NCBI GenBank assembly: GCA_022841745.1 | Contig: JALHQW010000014.1 | Coordinates: 1 to 64,000, forward strand | Length of the DNA: 64,000 nucleotides | Direction: 5' to 3' | DNA from: Saprospiraceae bacterium | GTDB lineage: Bacteria > Bacteroidota > Bacteroidia > Chitinophagales > Saprospiraceae | In this document: positions 52,901 to 61,248 of the stretch, in pieces | Layout of the letters: every line of letters starts with the position of its first letter | Position numbering within the stretch: position 1 is the first letter of the stretch | Notes under the pieces: generated by a model | Databases searched by the model: none | What the model was told of the DNA's origin: nothing | The model's input: the letters and a program-made list of their open reading frames with translations, nothing else | Translations under genes and position numbers: made by a program

Positions 52901-53056
52901 ATTGTCTTGTACCACGTTGGTGACGAACCGGGAGGACATGCCATCTTCGACAGAAAAATGGCGGATATTGAAAAAAACATCCTGCGACAAAACCCCGCTC
53001 GAAACGAGCAGCAGCCAGCCGAGCGGCCAGCATTTCCATGGGCTAAGGTTTCGCAT
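49901..53056 (-). CDS. Two-component propeller sensor histidine kinase (HisKA type)
   Basis: The 1051-residue protein has a signal peptide, a propeller region (residues 30-690 with blades such as FVWVGTDYGVNRFDG and HLWLPSNYGLMRFD), a Y_Y_Y domain near 700-770, one membrane helix (FALISVLGAALLTFFFV) and a kinase core: H842 in IIAHDLRAPLVTLGG, N box LLDNAIKFTHEGG, DSGLGI, and KGDGLGLVLCK. No receiver or AraC domain is fused. Its promoter lies at 53116-53145. It is convergent with a LytTR regulator. Ligand unknown. Confidence 0.93.
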   Translation of the reverse strand: MRNLSPWKCWPLGWLLLVSSGVLSQDVFFNIRHFSVEDGMSSRFVTNVVQDNQGFVWVGTDYGVNRFDGRNFKAYYSNRSKFRVNTRAYLLLDVKGNIWANNERRQVDIIDPLNDVVMPLEELMPRFKGKSVRLRGRDSSGVIWGTVENELVFRYDGRFHFFSAAIFNIEIDKIDNIFPSSWGTFLFARPTVLLEYDSLGNQLNAYPMPIQELKSFNITGSSVVMVRFEHLQGGKNSIAHFWELKECTAPELLQFSQQGKPFLFKDEKVSGYASIGANRDAQGRLWVSYLNQLLVFDQRGELIAEAPAQKDYWQHLESWSVFFDRQGQAWVRGKQGVFVYSMQQPRMRSLLQGAESYISIRGLAQLGNDTLLASTYDGLYIINLKNSLHEKLMDDVFYGTDYEGDSIIWFGSHAKNIKRFDTKRHKFEDVKISDKLSKNDEYLRPFQDPFTGQVYIGTRRQCFLLYDRAMKEVVPYPHLNQFPEFAKLQALYLLPMPDYLWACTNDGLYQIDRQKGIIAKFNEFPSNYIYHLTIDNDGVFWMSTRGGGLVKWHKHNNLIRQYTVANGLSHDIVYAAFDDDKGHLWLPSNYGLMRFDKSTGSTVNYLPEEGASGEEYNSDAHLVGTDGTFYFGGLNGITAFHPDSMDNKRFSQPLIVTGLKMLSGNAMNDRLSDYRKTNEIVVNPGELFFTLEFAMLDFHAKKLVYAWNLESLDKNWVVQNENTIRFNGLPYGKHLLKIRAQGTGSIWSENEIWIPITVVRPFHKTWKFALISVLGAALLTFFFVRWRLARLSQEKERLERLVDERTKELIRKNVELESTNNIKDRLFGIIAHDLRAPLVTLGGLARKVAFLMRQGRTDEVVGLGETVENSVVNVRTLLDNLLKWAIVQDGKFPNNPESLRTAEVVEDVVELYSGIAEAKGIKLTLSNGNDPVVFADRNALSTIIRNLLDNAIKFTHEGGVIVIAFIGEGNTTTIEVCDSGLGIPQDILPVIFDLKGSRGQIGTKGEKGDGLGLVLCKELSEINGGNIEAQNRPGGGTTFRLRLPAKNLATI

Positions 53057-53115
53057 TCTTTTTTGGTAAAATGTCTTATTCCATTGTACTGAATCAGCTT
53101 TTTAAAAAGCCTTGG

Positions 53116-53145
53116 CAAAGCTATGGAATGATTTGAGACCGCCAA
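53116..53145 (-). promoter_or_regulatory. Bacteroidota-type promoter of the propeller kinase
   Basis: On the reverse strand TTG (53145-53143) stands 19 bases before TAGCTTTG (53123-53116), a full consensus. The leader would be about 55 bases. The rest of the gap between the two divergent genes (53057-53264) shows nothing more. Confidence 0.7.
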
Positions 53146-53264
53146 GAAGCCCTATTTTGCAACTCCTTTGAATTTCATTAGAATTTTTTTGAAACAACCA
53201 TAGCGCTGATTAGCTTGTTTCCACCCCAATGACCGATTTTCGCCCGTCGTTAAATAAATCCTGA

Positions 53265-55817
53265 TTGGAAACCTACCATCCCACCCCCGCCCACGGCATC
53301 TTCGCCGAAGTGGTGCTGCCGCTGGCCGTGCCAAAGCCCTACACCTATGCTGTGCCGGAGGAGTTGGTCGCAGCCGTGCGCCCTGGCCTACGGGTGGAGG
53401 TGGAGTTTGGTGGGGCAAAACGCTATGCTGGCCTTGTCAACCGACTGCACCACGACATGCCGCCACACAAGTTCAAGTCCATCCTCTCCGTCATTGACGA
53501 GGAGCCGATTTTGAATGAAAAAACGCTCCAGTTCTGGCAATGGCTCGCCGAATACTACTGCTGCTCGCTTGGCGAGGTCATGGAAGCCGCTCTACCTGCC
53601 AACCTCAAGCTGGCAAGCGAGCGACGCTTGGTGCTCAGCCCACTCTATGATGGGAATTTTGTCGGCCTCACCGACAAGGAATACCTCATCACAGAGGCCC
53701 TCAGCATCCAAGAGACCATTACGATAGATGATGTGCGCAAAATTTTGAATCAAAAAACCATCTACCACATCATCAAGAGCCTGCTCGACAAGAAGGTGAT
53801 TTACCTCTTCGAGGAAATGGAAGAGAAGTATGCCCCAAAAAAAGTCGCCTGCGTCCGCCTCGCCGAGCCGTACCGCTCCGATTCCAAGCAATTGGCTGGG
53901 GCCTTCGATCTCGTTGCCAAGGCGCAGCGGCAGACCGAGGCGCTCATGGCCTACATCCAGCTTGCCCGTGAAACCAAGCACAGGGATACGGGAATCCTCC
54001 GCTCCGAACTCTACAAAAAGGCCACCGTGGACGCCGCTGTACTGAACTCAATGGCCAAAAAAGGCATCTTCGAGCTTTACGAGCGGGAGGTGAGCCGCAT
54101 TGGTGGCTACGAGGACGAAGTGAGCGAAGCCGATGAGCTTGCTCCGCAACAAGTGAGGGCTTTGGGTGAAATACGCAGCCATTTTACCGAAGGCTCCAAT
54201 AGGGCAAGTAAAAATACCGTCCTGCTTCATGGCGTGACGGGCAGCGGCAAGACCCGTGTCTATCTCGAACTGATGCAGGAGGCTCTCGCCCGTGACGAAC
54301 AGGTACTCTACCTACTGCCAGAAGTGGCACTTACCACGCAGATTATCAGCCGTTTGCAAAAAAACCTGGGCGATGCTGTCGTGGTCTATCACCACCGGAT
54401 TACGAACAACGAGCGGGTGGAGGTTTGGCAAAAGGTCGGTGGACGGTGGACGGCGGACGGCGGACGGGAGGCCAATCACCAATCACCAATCACCAATCAC
54501 CAAGTCATCGTCGGTGCCAGGTCTGGCCTGTTTTTGCCGTATGAAAACCTCGGCCTCGTCATCGTGGACGAGGAACACGACACCAGCTACAAGCAGAACG
54601 ACCCGGCGCCCCGCTACAACGGGCGGGATGCGGCCATTTACCTGGCGCACCTTCACGGTGCAAAAGTTGTTCTCGGCACGGCCACCCCTTCGCTCGAAAG
54701 CTACCACAATGCAAAGAGTGGGAAGTATGGTTTGGTGGAAATGCAGGAGCGATTCGGCGGCATACAAATGCCCGAAATTGTGGTGGTGGACGCCCGGCAG
54801 GAACTGAAGGAGCGCAAGATGCAGAGCCACTTTACCAGTGTTTTATTGGAATCGTTGAAGGAAGCATTGGCCAAGGGCGAACAGGCCATTTTGTTCCAAA
54901 ACCGCCGGGGCTACTCGCCCACCCTGCGCTGCAACACTTGTGGCTGGCACTCTGAGTGCATCAATTGCGACGTGAGCCTGACCTACCACAAATGGCGCAA
55001 CAATCTCCAGTGCCATTACTGCGGCTACCAGCAGGAATTGAACAAGACCTGCCCCGCTTGTGGCAGCCACGAATTGAACCTGCAAGGCTTTGGCACAGAG
55101 AAAATCGAGGACGAGCTGAAGATTTATCTCCCCGATGCCAGCATTGGCCGTATGGACTACGACGCCGTGCGCACCAAGGACGCCCATGCTCGTATTATCA
55201 ACGATTTCGAGGAACGGAGGATGGAAATCTTAGTAGGCACGCAAATGGTGACAAAGGGTCTTGACTTCGAGAACGTGAGCGTAGTAGGCGTCATCAGCGC
55301 CGACCAACTGCTCCAGTTCCCCGACTTCCGCAGCGGCGAGCGAGGTTTCCAATTAATAACGCAAGTGGCTGGTCGGGCAGGCAGGCGAGGCAAGCGGGGC
55401 AAGGTCATCGTGCAGGCGATGAACCCAGCGCACCCGGTCATACGGGAAGTGATTGACAACGACTACCAAGCCTTCTACGAGCGGGAAATCATGGAGCGAA
55501 AGGCGTTCGAGTACCCACCCTTTACCCGTTTAATCAATATCACCCTAAAACACAAAAAGTCGGACGTGCTGAACCGGGGTGCAAAAATCTTCGCCAAGGT
55601 GCTGCAGGCCAAACTCGGCAAGCGGATGCTCGGCCCCACGGTGCCGCCCGTGGGCCGGGTGCGGGAGTATTACCTGCTGGACATTATGATTAAAATGGAG
55701 CGTAACCCCGCTATTTGGAAGGTAACCAAGGATTTGATTTGGGAGGCCACTAGGGTGATGCAGCAAGAGGAGGGGTTCTCGACGGTAAGGGTAAATGTGG
55801 ACGTGGACCCGGGATGA
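53265..55817 (+). CDS. priA: Primosomal protein N' (PriA helicase)
   Basis: An 850-residue replication-restart helicase. Walker A is GVTGSGKT, Walker B DEEH (IVDEEHDTSYKQND), and eight zinc-binding cysteines follow (CNTC, CINC, CHYC, CPAC), then the second helicase half with VAGRAGRRGK. The N-terminal 3'-DNA-binding domain starts FAEVVLPLAVPKPYTYAVP. The start is a TTG at 53265, since TGA lies directly before it; the next in-frame starts would cut the domain. Between VWQKV and IVGARSGLF is an extra stretch of about 15 residues encoded by heptamer repeats. Confidence 0.93.
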   Translation: METYHPTPAHGIFAEVVLPLAVPKPYTYAVPEELVAAVRPGLRVEVEFGGAKRYAGLVNRLHHDMPPHKFKSILSVIDEEPILNEKTLQFWQWLAEYYCCSLGEVMEAALPANLKLASERRLVLSPLYDGNFVGLTDKEYLITEALSIQETITIDDVRKILNQKTIYHIIKSLLDKKVIYLFEEMEEKYAPKKVACVRLAEPYRSDSKQLAGAFDLVAKAQRQTEALMAYIQLARETKHRDTGILRSELYKKATVDAAVLNSMAKKGIFELYEREVSRIGGYEDEVSEADELAPQQVRALGEIRSHFTEGSNRASKNTVLLHGVTGSGKTRVYLELMQEALARDEQVLYLLPEVALTTQIISRLQKNLGDAVVVYHHRITNNERVEVWQKVGGRWTADGGREANHQSPITNHQVIVGARSGLFLPYENLGLVIVDEEHDTSYKQNDPAPRYNGRDAAIYLAHLHGAKVVLGTATPSLESYHNAKSGKYGLVEMQERFGGIQMPEIVVVDARQELKERKMQSHFTSVLLESLKEALAKGEQAILFQNRRGYSPTLRCNTCGWHSECINCDVSLTYHKWRNNLQCHYCGYQQELNKTCPACGSHELNLQGFGTEKIEDELKIYLPDASIGRMDYDAVRTKDAHARIINDFEERRMEILVGTQMVTKGLDFENVSVVGVISADQLLQFPDFRSGERGFQLITQVAGRAGRRGKRGKVIVQAMNPAHPVIREVIDNDYQAFYEREIMERKAFEYPPFTRLINITLKHKKSDVLNRGAKIFAKVLQAKLGKRMLGPTVPPVGRVREYYLLDIMIKMERNPAIWKVTKDLIWEATRVMQQEEGFSTVRVNVDVDPG
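54437..54503 (+). repeat. Heptanucleotide tandem repeats inside priA
   Basis: CGGTGGA twice and CGGCGGA twice (54437-54464), then CCAATCA four times plus CCAA (54472-54503). Both have period 7, so shifts of frame alternate, yet the whole block keeps the reading frame. It encodes roughly GGRWTADGGREANHQSPITNH, in the loop where other PriA proteins have about ten residues. The two halves are different heptamers. Confidence 0.9.
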
Positions 55818-55850
55818 GGGGGAGTTGGCAGCTCGGAAGTTGGCAACTAA

Positions 55851-55884
55851 AAAACCCTTTGCCAATCACTCGACAAAGGGTTTT
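55851..55884. terminator. Bidirectional terminator after priA
   Basis: AAAACCCTTTG and CAAAGGGTTTT form a perfect stem, 12-base loop, with A-run and T-run. It lies between the converging ends of priA (55817) and the sorting-domain gene (55915). Just before it, AGTTGGCA occurs twice (55823 and 55838), 15 bases apart. Confidence 0.85.
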
Positions 55885-55914
55885 CAACAGAAAACTCGTT
55901 ATGGGTGTAGATTA

Positions 55915-56238
55915 TTATCGCTTGCTGATTCGCTGGGTGGTCAGTATCTTCTTGTTGTTGTCAATGACTTGGATCAAGTACATGCCCACCGGAAGATCGC
56001 TTACATCGTAGTGCTCGTCCTTTTCAACATTCTGAAAAGTCTTCAGCTTCCGACCAACAAGGTTGAAAATGGCGATGTCGCTCACGTTTTCATCCTTGTT
56101 GATGCTGATGAAATTCGTGGCAGGGTTCGGATAAATGGCAACCTTTACTGATGCACTGCCACCTCCATCGGCGTTGCTTTGCCCGAAGATGGCAAGGGAG
56201 GTAGAAGCAAAAAAGAATACGAGTATAAGCTGTTTCAT
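55915..56238 (-). CDS. Stand-alone type IX sorting domain protein
   Basis: A 107-residue protein: a signal peptide ending AIFGQ, a short Gly/Ser-rich stub, and then nothing but a type A C-terminal sorting domain: VAIYPNPATNFISINKDE, IAIFNLVGRKLKTF, DVSDLPVGMYLIQVIDN, and TQRISKR at the end. Such a domain normally directs a large cargo through the type IX system; here there is no cargo. It may be a regulator, a decoy, or the rest of a larger gene. Confidence 0.88.
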   Translation of the reverse strand: MKQLILVFFFASTSLAIFGQSNADGGGSASVKVAIYPNPATNFISINKDENVSDIAIFNLVGRKLKTFQNVEKDEHYDVSDLPVGMYLIQVIDNNKKILTTQRISKR

Positions 56239-56426
56239 GCGATGTATTGGACGATTTGGAAATAAGGCTGCAAATTACGTGCAATTGTCAAGAGATTCAA
56301 GTGGGCAGTCCTATGTTTAGAAAAAAATTAACAGTTCTGCACAATAAATCCCATTTCAGGACACGCTGGCTGCTTATTGCCCCTACATACAAGACGAATT
56401 TTCTGTCAAAAAGGTTGGCAAATTCC

Positions 56427-58898
56427 TCAAAAATTTACCCGCAAGCCAACCATCAACGCCCTTGGCATGGCTGGCCGTAGCCCTGCCGGATGCCTCGACA
56501 CCACTACCTCGTTGTCCATTAGATTGGTGACACTGCCAAAAACGGCAGCTTTGGGGTGAAGCTGGTAGCTCATGCTGGCATCCAAAACGAGGTGGCCTGA
56601 CAGTTTTTCCGCTGCCACAACCTCGCCCTGACCTGCCACGGTGCGCAGGGCGCTCTGGTATTTGCCGCTCAGGTTGAAATCGAATTTTTCATGTGCCAAA
56701 CTGGCCATGACCGCCAATTGGTGCGGTGCCAAATACGGCAGCCCGTCGCCATCGGCCACGTCCCCCCAACCCTCGAACTCGCTTTTGAAATCGCTCTGAA
56801 ACGTGGCATCTGTATAGGTATAGACCACCGAGAGCGGCAAGCTCCAGCCCTTTGCCGACGCCCCAAGTGCATCCCAGGTCAACTGAAACTCAAGCCCTTT
56901 GGACACGACTGCCCCGCCGTTGAACTGGTCGGTGGAACCCGTGCCGCCGCCCGCAGCAAGGTCGGAGCCGAGCAGGTTCTTATAGTCGTTGTAAAAAAGC
57001 ACCGCCGTACCTGACAGCCTGCCCTTTCGGTAGCGGCTGCCCAGTTCGTAATTCGTGCTTTCTTCTGGCTCACTGCCTTCCTTGATGCCCGGTGGCGAGA
57101 ATCCTTTGTGTACACCAGCAAATACGTTCAAATCCTCGCTGAACTTATAATCCAACCCAACGCCCGGAATGAAGATGTCCACATCCGTCTTCGTCACCGC
57201 CAGTTCTGTACCGAGGCGTTCGGGGTCGGCCTTGCCGTACTCTTCCCGCTTGAGTTTTATGCCCTCGTACCGTAGGCCGGGTATCAGCGTCCAATTGCCC
57301 CACTGTGTTTTCAATTGGGCATGGGCAGCTATTGCCCTGGCGCTCTCTATACGATTGCTCTCAGTGCCCGGCAGCCCGGGGTTGGCCACCAGCATGGTAC
57401 CCGAAGACATGGTGTATTCGTCCGTCCATTGAAAGCGGTCCATCTCATCGGAATGGATGCGAAGCCCAAGGTCGAGGTTGTGACGAACGGCTCCGGTCTT
57501 GAAGCGCCAGTTCAGCACTGACTGGACGCCCTCCGAGCGGTAGCTGCGGTTGTTGGACTTTACATAGAGCAGGCCGCCTTCGGGGCTGGTGGCCCCAGTG
57601 ATGGTGGCATACGCCTCTGGGTAGGCAGTAGGGTCATTGAGCAGTGCGCCGATGGCTGGCGCCTGCCCTGTGCTTTCCTTCACTTTGTCGAGGCGGTACC
57701 AGGTGCGCTGGAAGTCTTGACGATAGGCCGTCGTAGTCAAATCAATGCTTTTTGAAAACTGCACTACATGGCGAACGGAATATTGCTTGTGCTCCCAGTC
57801 CATGCGGTCTTTTTGCGAAGCAGCATAGCGGCGATAAGGGGTTTGGTCAAAATCGGCTTGGGTCAGGCCCAGGTAGGTCTCATCGGAAACCTCGGTGGAC
57901 TGGCCCACCTTGAAGCCAAGTGACTGGTAAATCTTGGCCTTCGGGCCAGTATTTAATTGGAATTTGAGAAGGTAGTCCTTTTTGTCAAAACCAGTTTCTC
58001 CGCCACTCGCCCCTTTGGGGTCCAAGTCTTTGAAGCCATCTGATTTGTATTGAAACGTTTCGACGAGATAGCCAAAATTGCGCTGCGAGTCGCCCACCGA
58101 GGCGTGTAGGTTGCGGTTGCCAAAGCTGCCGCCAAGCAGGTTCAACCTGCCCGAAAATTCAGTGGGGATGGGCGTTGAAATCAGGTTGATGGCACCACCC
58201 GTGGTGAACGGCCCGAACCGCACTTGGCTGCTCCCTTTCAGCACCTCCACCGCCGACATGCGCCCGATGGTGGGGAAATAGTAGGCCGCAGGTGCGGCAT
58301 AAGGGGCAGGTGCCGCCAGCACCCCGTCCTCCATCACCGTTATCTTTGAACTGCGCTCGCCGCCAGCTCCCCGCAGCCCAATGTTTGGCCGCAGGCCGTA
58401 GCCATCCTCCTCCCTGAAGTTGATGCCGGGCACGGCCCGCAACGTGCGGTTGATGTCGGTGTAGCCGAACCGTTGCAATTCCTTTGGCGAGAGGTAGGTC
58501 GCAGAGCCGGGCAGGTTGCGCAGCCCCCTCATGCCGCCCGTCAGCGACACGCTCTCGACCACGGCGGCTGGCAAGTTCAGTACGGCCTCTTCCATTTCAA
58601 ATACCACCTCGGCAGCCTGGCCGGAATGTGCATTGACAGATTGCTCGACGGTGACAAAGCCCACGCAGGAGGCCACCACTTGATGGTTGCCGGACTGGGG
58701 TAGTTCCAAGATGAAGCTGCCGTCGCCACCCGTTACAACGCCTTTGCCTTGTGCGGATACCAAGATGCCGGACAGGGGTTCGCCCGTGCCGAGAAGTATG
58801 GCCTTGCCCTTGATGATATTGGCTTGGGAAAAGGCACAGGTCACAACCAAAAATCCAACTGCCGCCAATGAAATGCGCAATGTTTTATGAAAAATCAT
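56427..58898 (-). CDS. TonB-dependent receptor, FecA-like
   Basis: An 823-residue outer-membrane receptor. After the signal peptide comes a CarboxypepD_reg-like domain (IIKGKAILLGTGEPLSGILV), then the plug (residues 120-240; NIGLRGAGGERSSKITVMED) and a 22-strand barrel with the closing ALMVGLRVNF. The similarity of plug and barrel to ferric-dicitrate receptors suggests iron-chelate uptake, not proven. Promoter at 58929-58960. No siderophore genes adjoin. In the gap between its end and the sorting-domain gene start (56239-56426) I see nothing. Confidence 0.93.
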   Translation of the reverse strand: MIFHKTLRISLAAVGFLVVTCAFSQANIIKGKAILLGTGEPLSGILVSAQGKGVVTGGDGSFILELPQSGNHQVVASCVGFVTVEQSVNAHSGQAAEVVFEMEEAVLNLPAAVVESVSLTGGMRGLRNLPGSATYLSPKELQRFGYTDINRTLRAVPGINFREEDGYGLRPNIGLRGAGGERSSKITVMEDGVLAAPAPYAAPAAYYFPTIGRMSAVEVLKGSSQVRFGPFTTGGAINLISTPIPTEFSGRLNLLGGSFGNRNLHASVGDSQRNFGYLVETFQYKSDGFKDLDPKGASGGETGFDKKDYLLKFQLNTGPKAKIYQSLGFKVGQSTEVSDETYLGLTQADFDQTPYRRYAASQKDRMDWEHKQYSVRHVVQFSKSIDLTTTAYRQDFQRTWYRLDKVKESTGQAPAIGALLNDPTAYPEAYATITGATSPEGGLLYVKSNNRSYRSEGVQSVLNWRFKTGAVRHNLDLGLRIHSDEMDRFQWTDEYTMSSGTMLVANPGLPGTESNRIESARAIAAHAQLKTQWGNWTLIPGLRYEGIKLKREEYGKADPERLGTELAVTKTDVDIFIPGVGLDYKFSEDLNVFAGVHKGFSPPGIKEGSEPEESTNYELGSRYRKGRLSGTAVLFYNDYKNLLGSDLAAGGGTGSTDQFNGGAVVSKGLEFQLTWDALGASAKGWSLPLSVVYTYTDATFQSDFKSEFEGWGDVADGDGLPYLAPHQLAVMASLAHEKFDFNLSGKYQSALRTVAGQGEVVAAEKLSGHLVLDASMSYQLHPKAAVFGSVTNLMDNEVVVSRHPAGLRPAMPRALMVGLRVNF

Positions 58899-58928
58899 TT
58901 TTATTTAGATTTATTAAAAACAACGGCG

Positions 58929-58960
58929 CAAAGGTAGCCAGCACCTTCACGCAGCTACAA
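58929..58960 (-). promoter_or_regulatory. Bacteroidota-type promoter of the TonB receptor
   Basis: On the reverse strand TTG (58960-58958) is 21 bases before TACCTTTG (58936-58929), a full consensus, with the start codon 31 bases further. Confidence 0.7.
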
Positions 58961-59093
58961 TACCGAATATCATTTTGAGGCTAACCCATTATTTTGGGTA
59001 GAAACTACCTAATATTAGGTACGGATAGCTAAAAACCACTAAAAACACTTGCTATTCACTTATGATTTTCGGACATATTGATATTGAAACACC

Positions 59094-59101
59094 TATCTTT
59101 G
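59094..59101 (+). promoter_or_regulatory. Promoter -7 box of metK
   Basis: TATCTTTG fits TAnnTTTG; a clear TTG at the right distance is missing. It would give a leader of about 125 bases, which contains the repeat at 59136-59198. No SAM riboswitch fold could be recognised by eye. Confidence 0.45.
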
Positions 59102-59135
59102 CCGCCGTTTTTGCGCACCCCTTGAATCAATAACT

Positions 59136-59198
59136 ATTGGCCTTTGGCCGTAAGTCATTGGCTCCAAGCCAACGGCAAATAGCAAATAGCCAACAGCC
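59136..59198 (+). repeat. Heptamer repeats and hairpin in the metK leader
   Basis: GCAAATA occurs twice, followed by GCCAACA (59175-59195), and the upstream part TATTGGCCTTTGGCCG is an imperfect inverted partner; TTGGCTCCAAGCCAA forms the apex. The layout, tandem heptamers facing inverted partners, recurs at 60600 and 61098. Confidence 0.6.
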
Positions 59199-59229
59199 CA
59201 AATTCTTTCATCATTTTCAAAACGCAACT

Positions 59230-60486
59230 ATGCCATATCTTTTCACTTCCGAAAGCGTATCGGAAGGACATCCCGACAAAGTAGCCGATCAGATTTCCGA
59301 TGCCCTTGTTGACCATTTCCTTGCCTTCGACCCCAGCTCCAAAGTGGCTTGCGAGACCCTTGTGACCACGGGTCAAGTAGTACTGGCCGGCGAGGTAAAG
59401 ACCTCTACCTACCTCGACGTACAATCCATCGCCCGCAACGTCATCGGCAAGATTGGCTATACCAAGAGCGAGTACATGTTCGAGGCTCACTCTTGCGGTG
59501 TGCTTTCCGCCATCCACGAGCAGTCGCCTGACATCAACAGGGGCGTGGAGCGCAAGAACCCGGAAGACCAGGGCGCTGGCGACCAGGGCATGATGTTCGG
59601 CTACGCCACCAACGAGACCGATAACTACATGCCATTGGCCCTCGACCTTTCGCACAAAATCTTGCTTGAAATGGCGGACATACGCCGGGAAGGCAAGCGG
59701 ATGAAATACCTCCGCCCCGATGCCAAATCGCAGGTGACGATTGAATATTCGGACAAGAACCAGCCCATCCGCATTGATACCATCGTCGTTTCTACCCAGC
59801 ACGACGATTTTGCAGAGGAAACGGCCATGTTGGAACAAATTAAGAAGGACGTCATCAACTACGTGATTCCACGGGTAAAGAAGAAGTGCTCGCAGAAAGT
59901 GCAGCGCCTCTTCAAGGAAGGCATCACCTACCACGTGAACCCGACGGGTAAGTTCGTCATTGGCGGCCCGCACGGCGACACTGGCCTCACTGGCCGCAAA
60001 ATCATCGTGGACACCTATGGCGGCAAGGGCGCACACGGAGGCGGTGCATTTAGCGGCAAAGACCCTTCAAAAGTGGACCGCTCAGGTGCTTATGCAACCC
60101 GCCATATAGCCAAGAACCTTGTGGCCGCTGGCGTTTGCAGCGAGATACTGGTGCAAGTGAGCTACGCCATCGGTGTTGCGAAGCCAACCAATATCTATGT
60201 GAATACCTACGGCACGAGTAAGGTAAAAATGAAGGATGGCGAAATTGCCCAAATCGTGACCGATATTTTCGATATGCGCCCCTACGCCATCGAGAATCGC
60301 CTGAAACTGCGCAACCCGATTTACCAAGATTCGGCTGCCTACGGGCATATGGGCCGCACACCGGAGGTGAAAAAGGTGACGCTGACCAACGGCTCTGGCG
60401 AGACTGTGACCAAAGAGGTAGAAACCTTCACTTGGGAGAAGCTCGACCACGTGGACAAAGTAAAGAAAGCGTTCGGCATTGCCTAA
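59230..60486 (+). CDS. metK: S-adenosylmethionine synthetase
   Basis: The ATG at 59230 ([17 protein letters not shown]) gives 418 residues. Motifs: GHPDK at the methionine/ATP site, [12 protein letters not shown] near 110, and [19 protein letters not shown] near 275. It makes SAM from ATP and methionine in the cytoplasm. An open frame extends upstream, but it passes through the repeat and is not conserved in character. Slightly longer than the E. coli enzyme, as usual in Bacteroidota. Own terminator downstream. Confidence 0.97.
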   Translation: MPYLFTSESVSEGHPDKVADQISDALVDHFLAFDPSSKVACETLVTTGQVVLAGEVKTSTYLDVQSIARNVIGKIGYTKSEYMFEAHSCGVLSAIHEQSPDINRGVERKNPEDQGAGDQGMMFGYATNETDNYMPLALDLSHKILLEMADIRREGKRMKYLRPDAKSQVTIEYSDKNQPIRIDTIVVSTQHDDFAEETAMLEQIKKDVINYVIPRVKKKCSQKVQRLFKEGITYHVNPTGKFVIGGPHGDTGLTGRKIIVDTYGGKGAHGGGAFSGKDPSKVDRSGAYATRHIAKNLVAAGVCSEILVQVSYAIGVAKPTNIYVNTYGTSKVKMKDGEIAQIVTDIFDMRPYAIENRLKLRNPIYQDSAAYGHMGRTPEVKKVTLTNGSGETVTKEVETFTWEKLDHVDKVKKAFGIA

Positions 60487-60504
60487 AATTTGCCGTCAAG
60501 CATA

Positions 60505-60540
60505 AGGGCCGTGCTGGAATTCACTAGCACGGCCTTTTCT
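60505..60540 (+). terminator. Terminator of metK
   Basis: GGCCGTGCT pairs with AGCACGGCC, 10-base loop, followed by TTTTCTTTTG; it starts 18 bp after the stop. Confidence 0.88.
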
Positions 60541-60599
60541 TTTGCCCTTCGGGAACGTTTTGCGAAGCAAAAGATTTATAACTTGCCAACTTGAAAACT

Positions 60600-60704
60600 G
60601 GGTTGATACGGTTGATAAGGGTTGATAAGGTTGATGGCCGTTCATCAAGAACGGCCACCTATGCCTTTATCAACCTTTATCAACCGTATCAACCCTTATC
60701 AACC
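60600..60704 (+). repeat. Inverted pair of GGTTGATA-type tandem repeats before rbfA
   Basis: The left part (60600-60636) has four GGTTGATA-type units of nine to ten bases; the right part (60664-60704) has four units in opposite orientation (TTATCAACC), and between them GGCCGTT/AACGGCC closes the hairpin. The last unit ends six bases before the rbfA ATG, so the repeat fills the leader and the ribosome binding region. Confidence 0.85.
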
Positions 60705-60710
60705 AGAAAA

Positions 60711-61097
60711 ATGGCCGACATACGCCAAAAGCAAGTAGCAGAGATGATCAAGCGGCACTTCAGCGTGCTGCTGCAACAGGAAGGCGGATACATCTATGGT
60801 ACACAGGCATTCGTTACGGTGACCAATGTCAAGATGACGCCCGACTTCAACATTGCCAAGATTTACCTCAGCATTTTCAACACAGAGAACAAGCAGGAGG
60901 TCATCTTGGAAATGGAACACCATTACACGAGGTTAAAACAGGCCCTGGCCGCCCGCATCGGCAAGCAGATGCGCCGGATGCCAGAGCTGAAGTTCTTCAT
61001 TGACGACACCCTCGACGAAATGCACCAAGTGGACACCCTCTTCCAGCGCCTCGAAGCCGACAACCAGATGGGCAGGGGAAGGGAGGAAGAGGAATGA
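60711..61097 (+). CDS. rbfA: Ribosome-binding factor A
   Basis: A 128-residue KH-like protein: MADIRQKQVAEMIKRHFSVL, VTVTNVKMTPDFNIAKIYLS, LKQALAARIGKQMRRMPELKF and DTLDEMHQVDTLFQRL are typical RbfA motifs. It helps 16S rRNA maturation of the small subunit. The start is the ATG at 60711; in front of it lies a repeat, with CAGAAAA as the only leader sequence, so translation initiation may be unusual. Confidence 0.93.
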   Translation: MADIRQKQVAEMIKRHFSVLLQQEGGYIYGTQAFVTVTNVKMTPDFNIAKIYLSIFNTENKQEVILEMEHHYTRLKQALAARIGKQMRRMPELKFFIDDTLDEMHQVDTLFQRLEADNQMGRGREEEE

Positions 61098-61231
61098 GGT
61101 GGCAGTTCGGCAGGGGGTAGTTGGCAGTCAGGGTGCAGTCTTGTTGGTATAAAAGTCCAATGCCGTGCATTGACTAAAGAACTGAACAACTGTCGAACTG
61201 ACTGCCCCCTGCCAACTGTCGAACTGCCAAC
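61098..61231 (+). repeat. Inverted pair of GGCAGTT-rich repeats after rbfA
   Basis: Arms of about 34 bases at 61098-61130 and 61198-61231 are imperfect inverted copies built from GGCAGTT-, AGTTGGC- and GCAGGGGG-type words. They enclose 67 bases of unique sequence. No T-run follows, so they are not a simple terminator. The right arm ends 17 bases before the next start. Confidence 0.75.
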
Positions 61232-61248
61232 TTCAGAAAAGCCATCCT

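Noticed and set aside
54437-54503. CRISPR-like array
   Set aside because: Units are contiguous 7-mers without spacers inside a coding sequence; no cas genes.
59102-59229. SAM riboswitch in the metK leader
   Set aside because: The only structure seen is the heptamer hairpin; no conserved SAM-I core could be recognised by eye.
59155-60036. 293-residue open frame antisense to metK
   Set aside because: metK is certain; the antisense frame reflects codon use and shows no motif.
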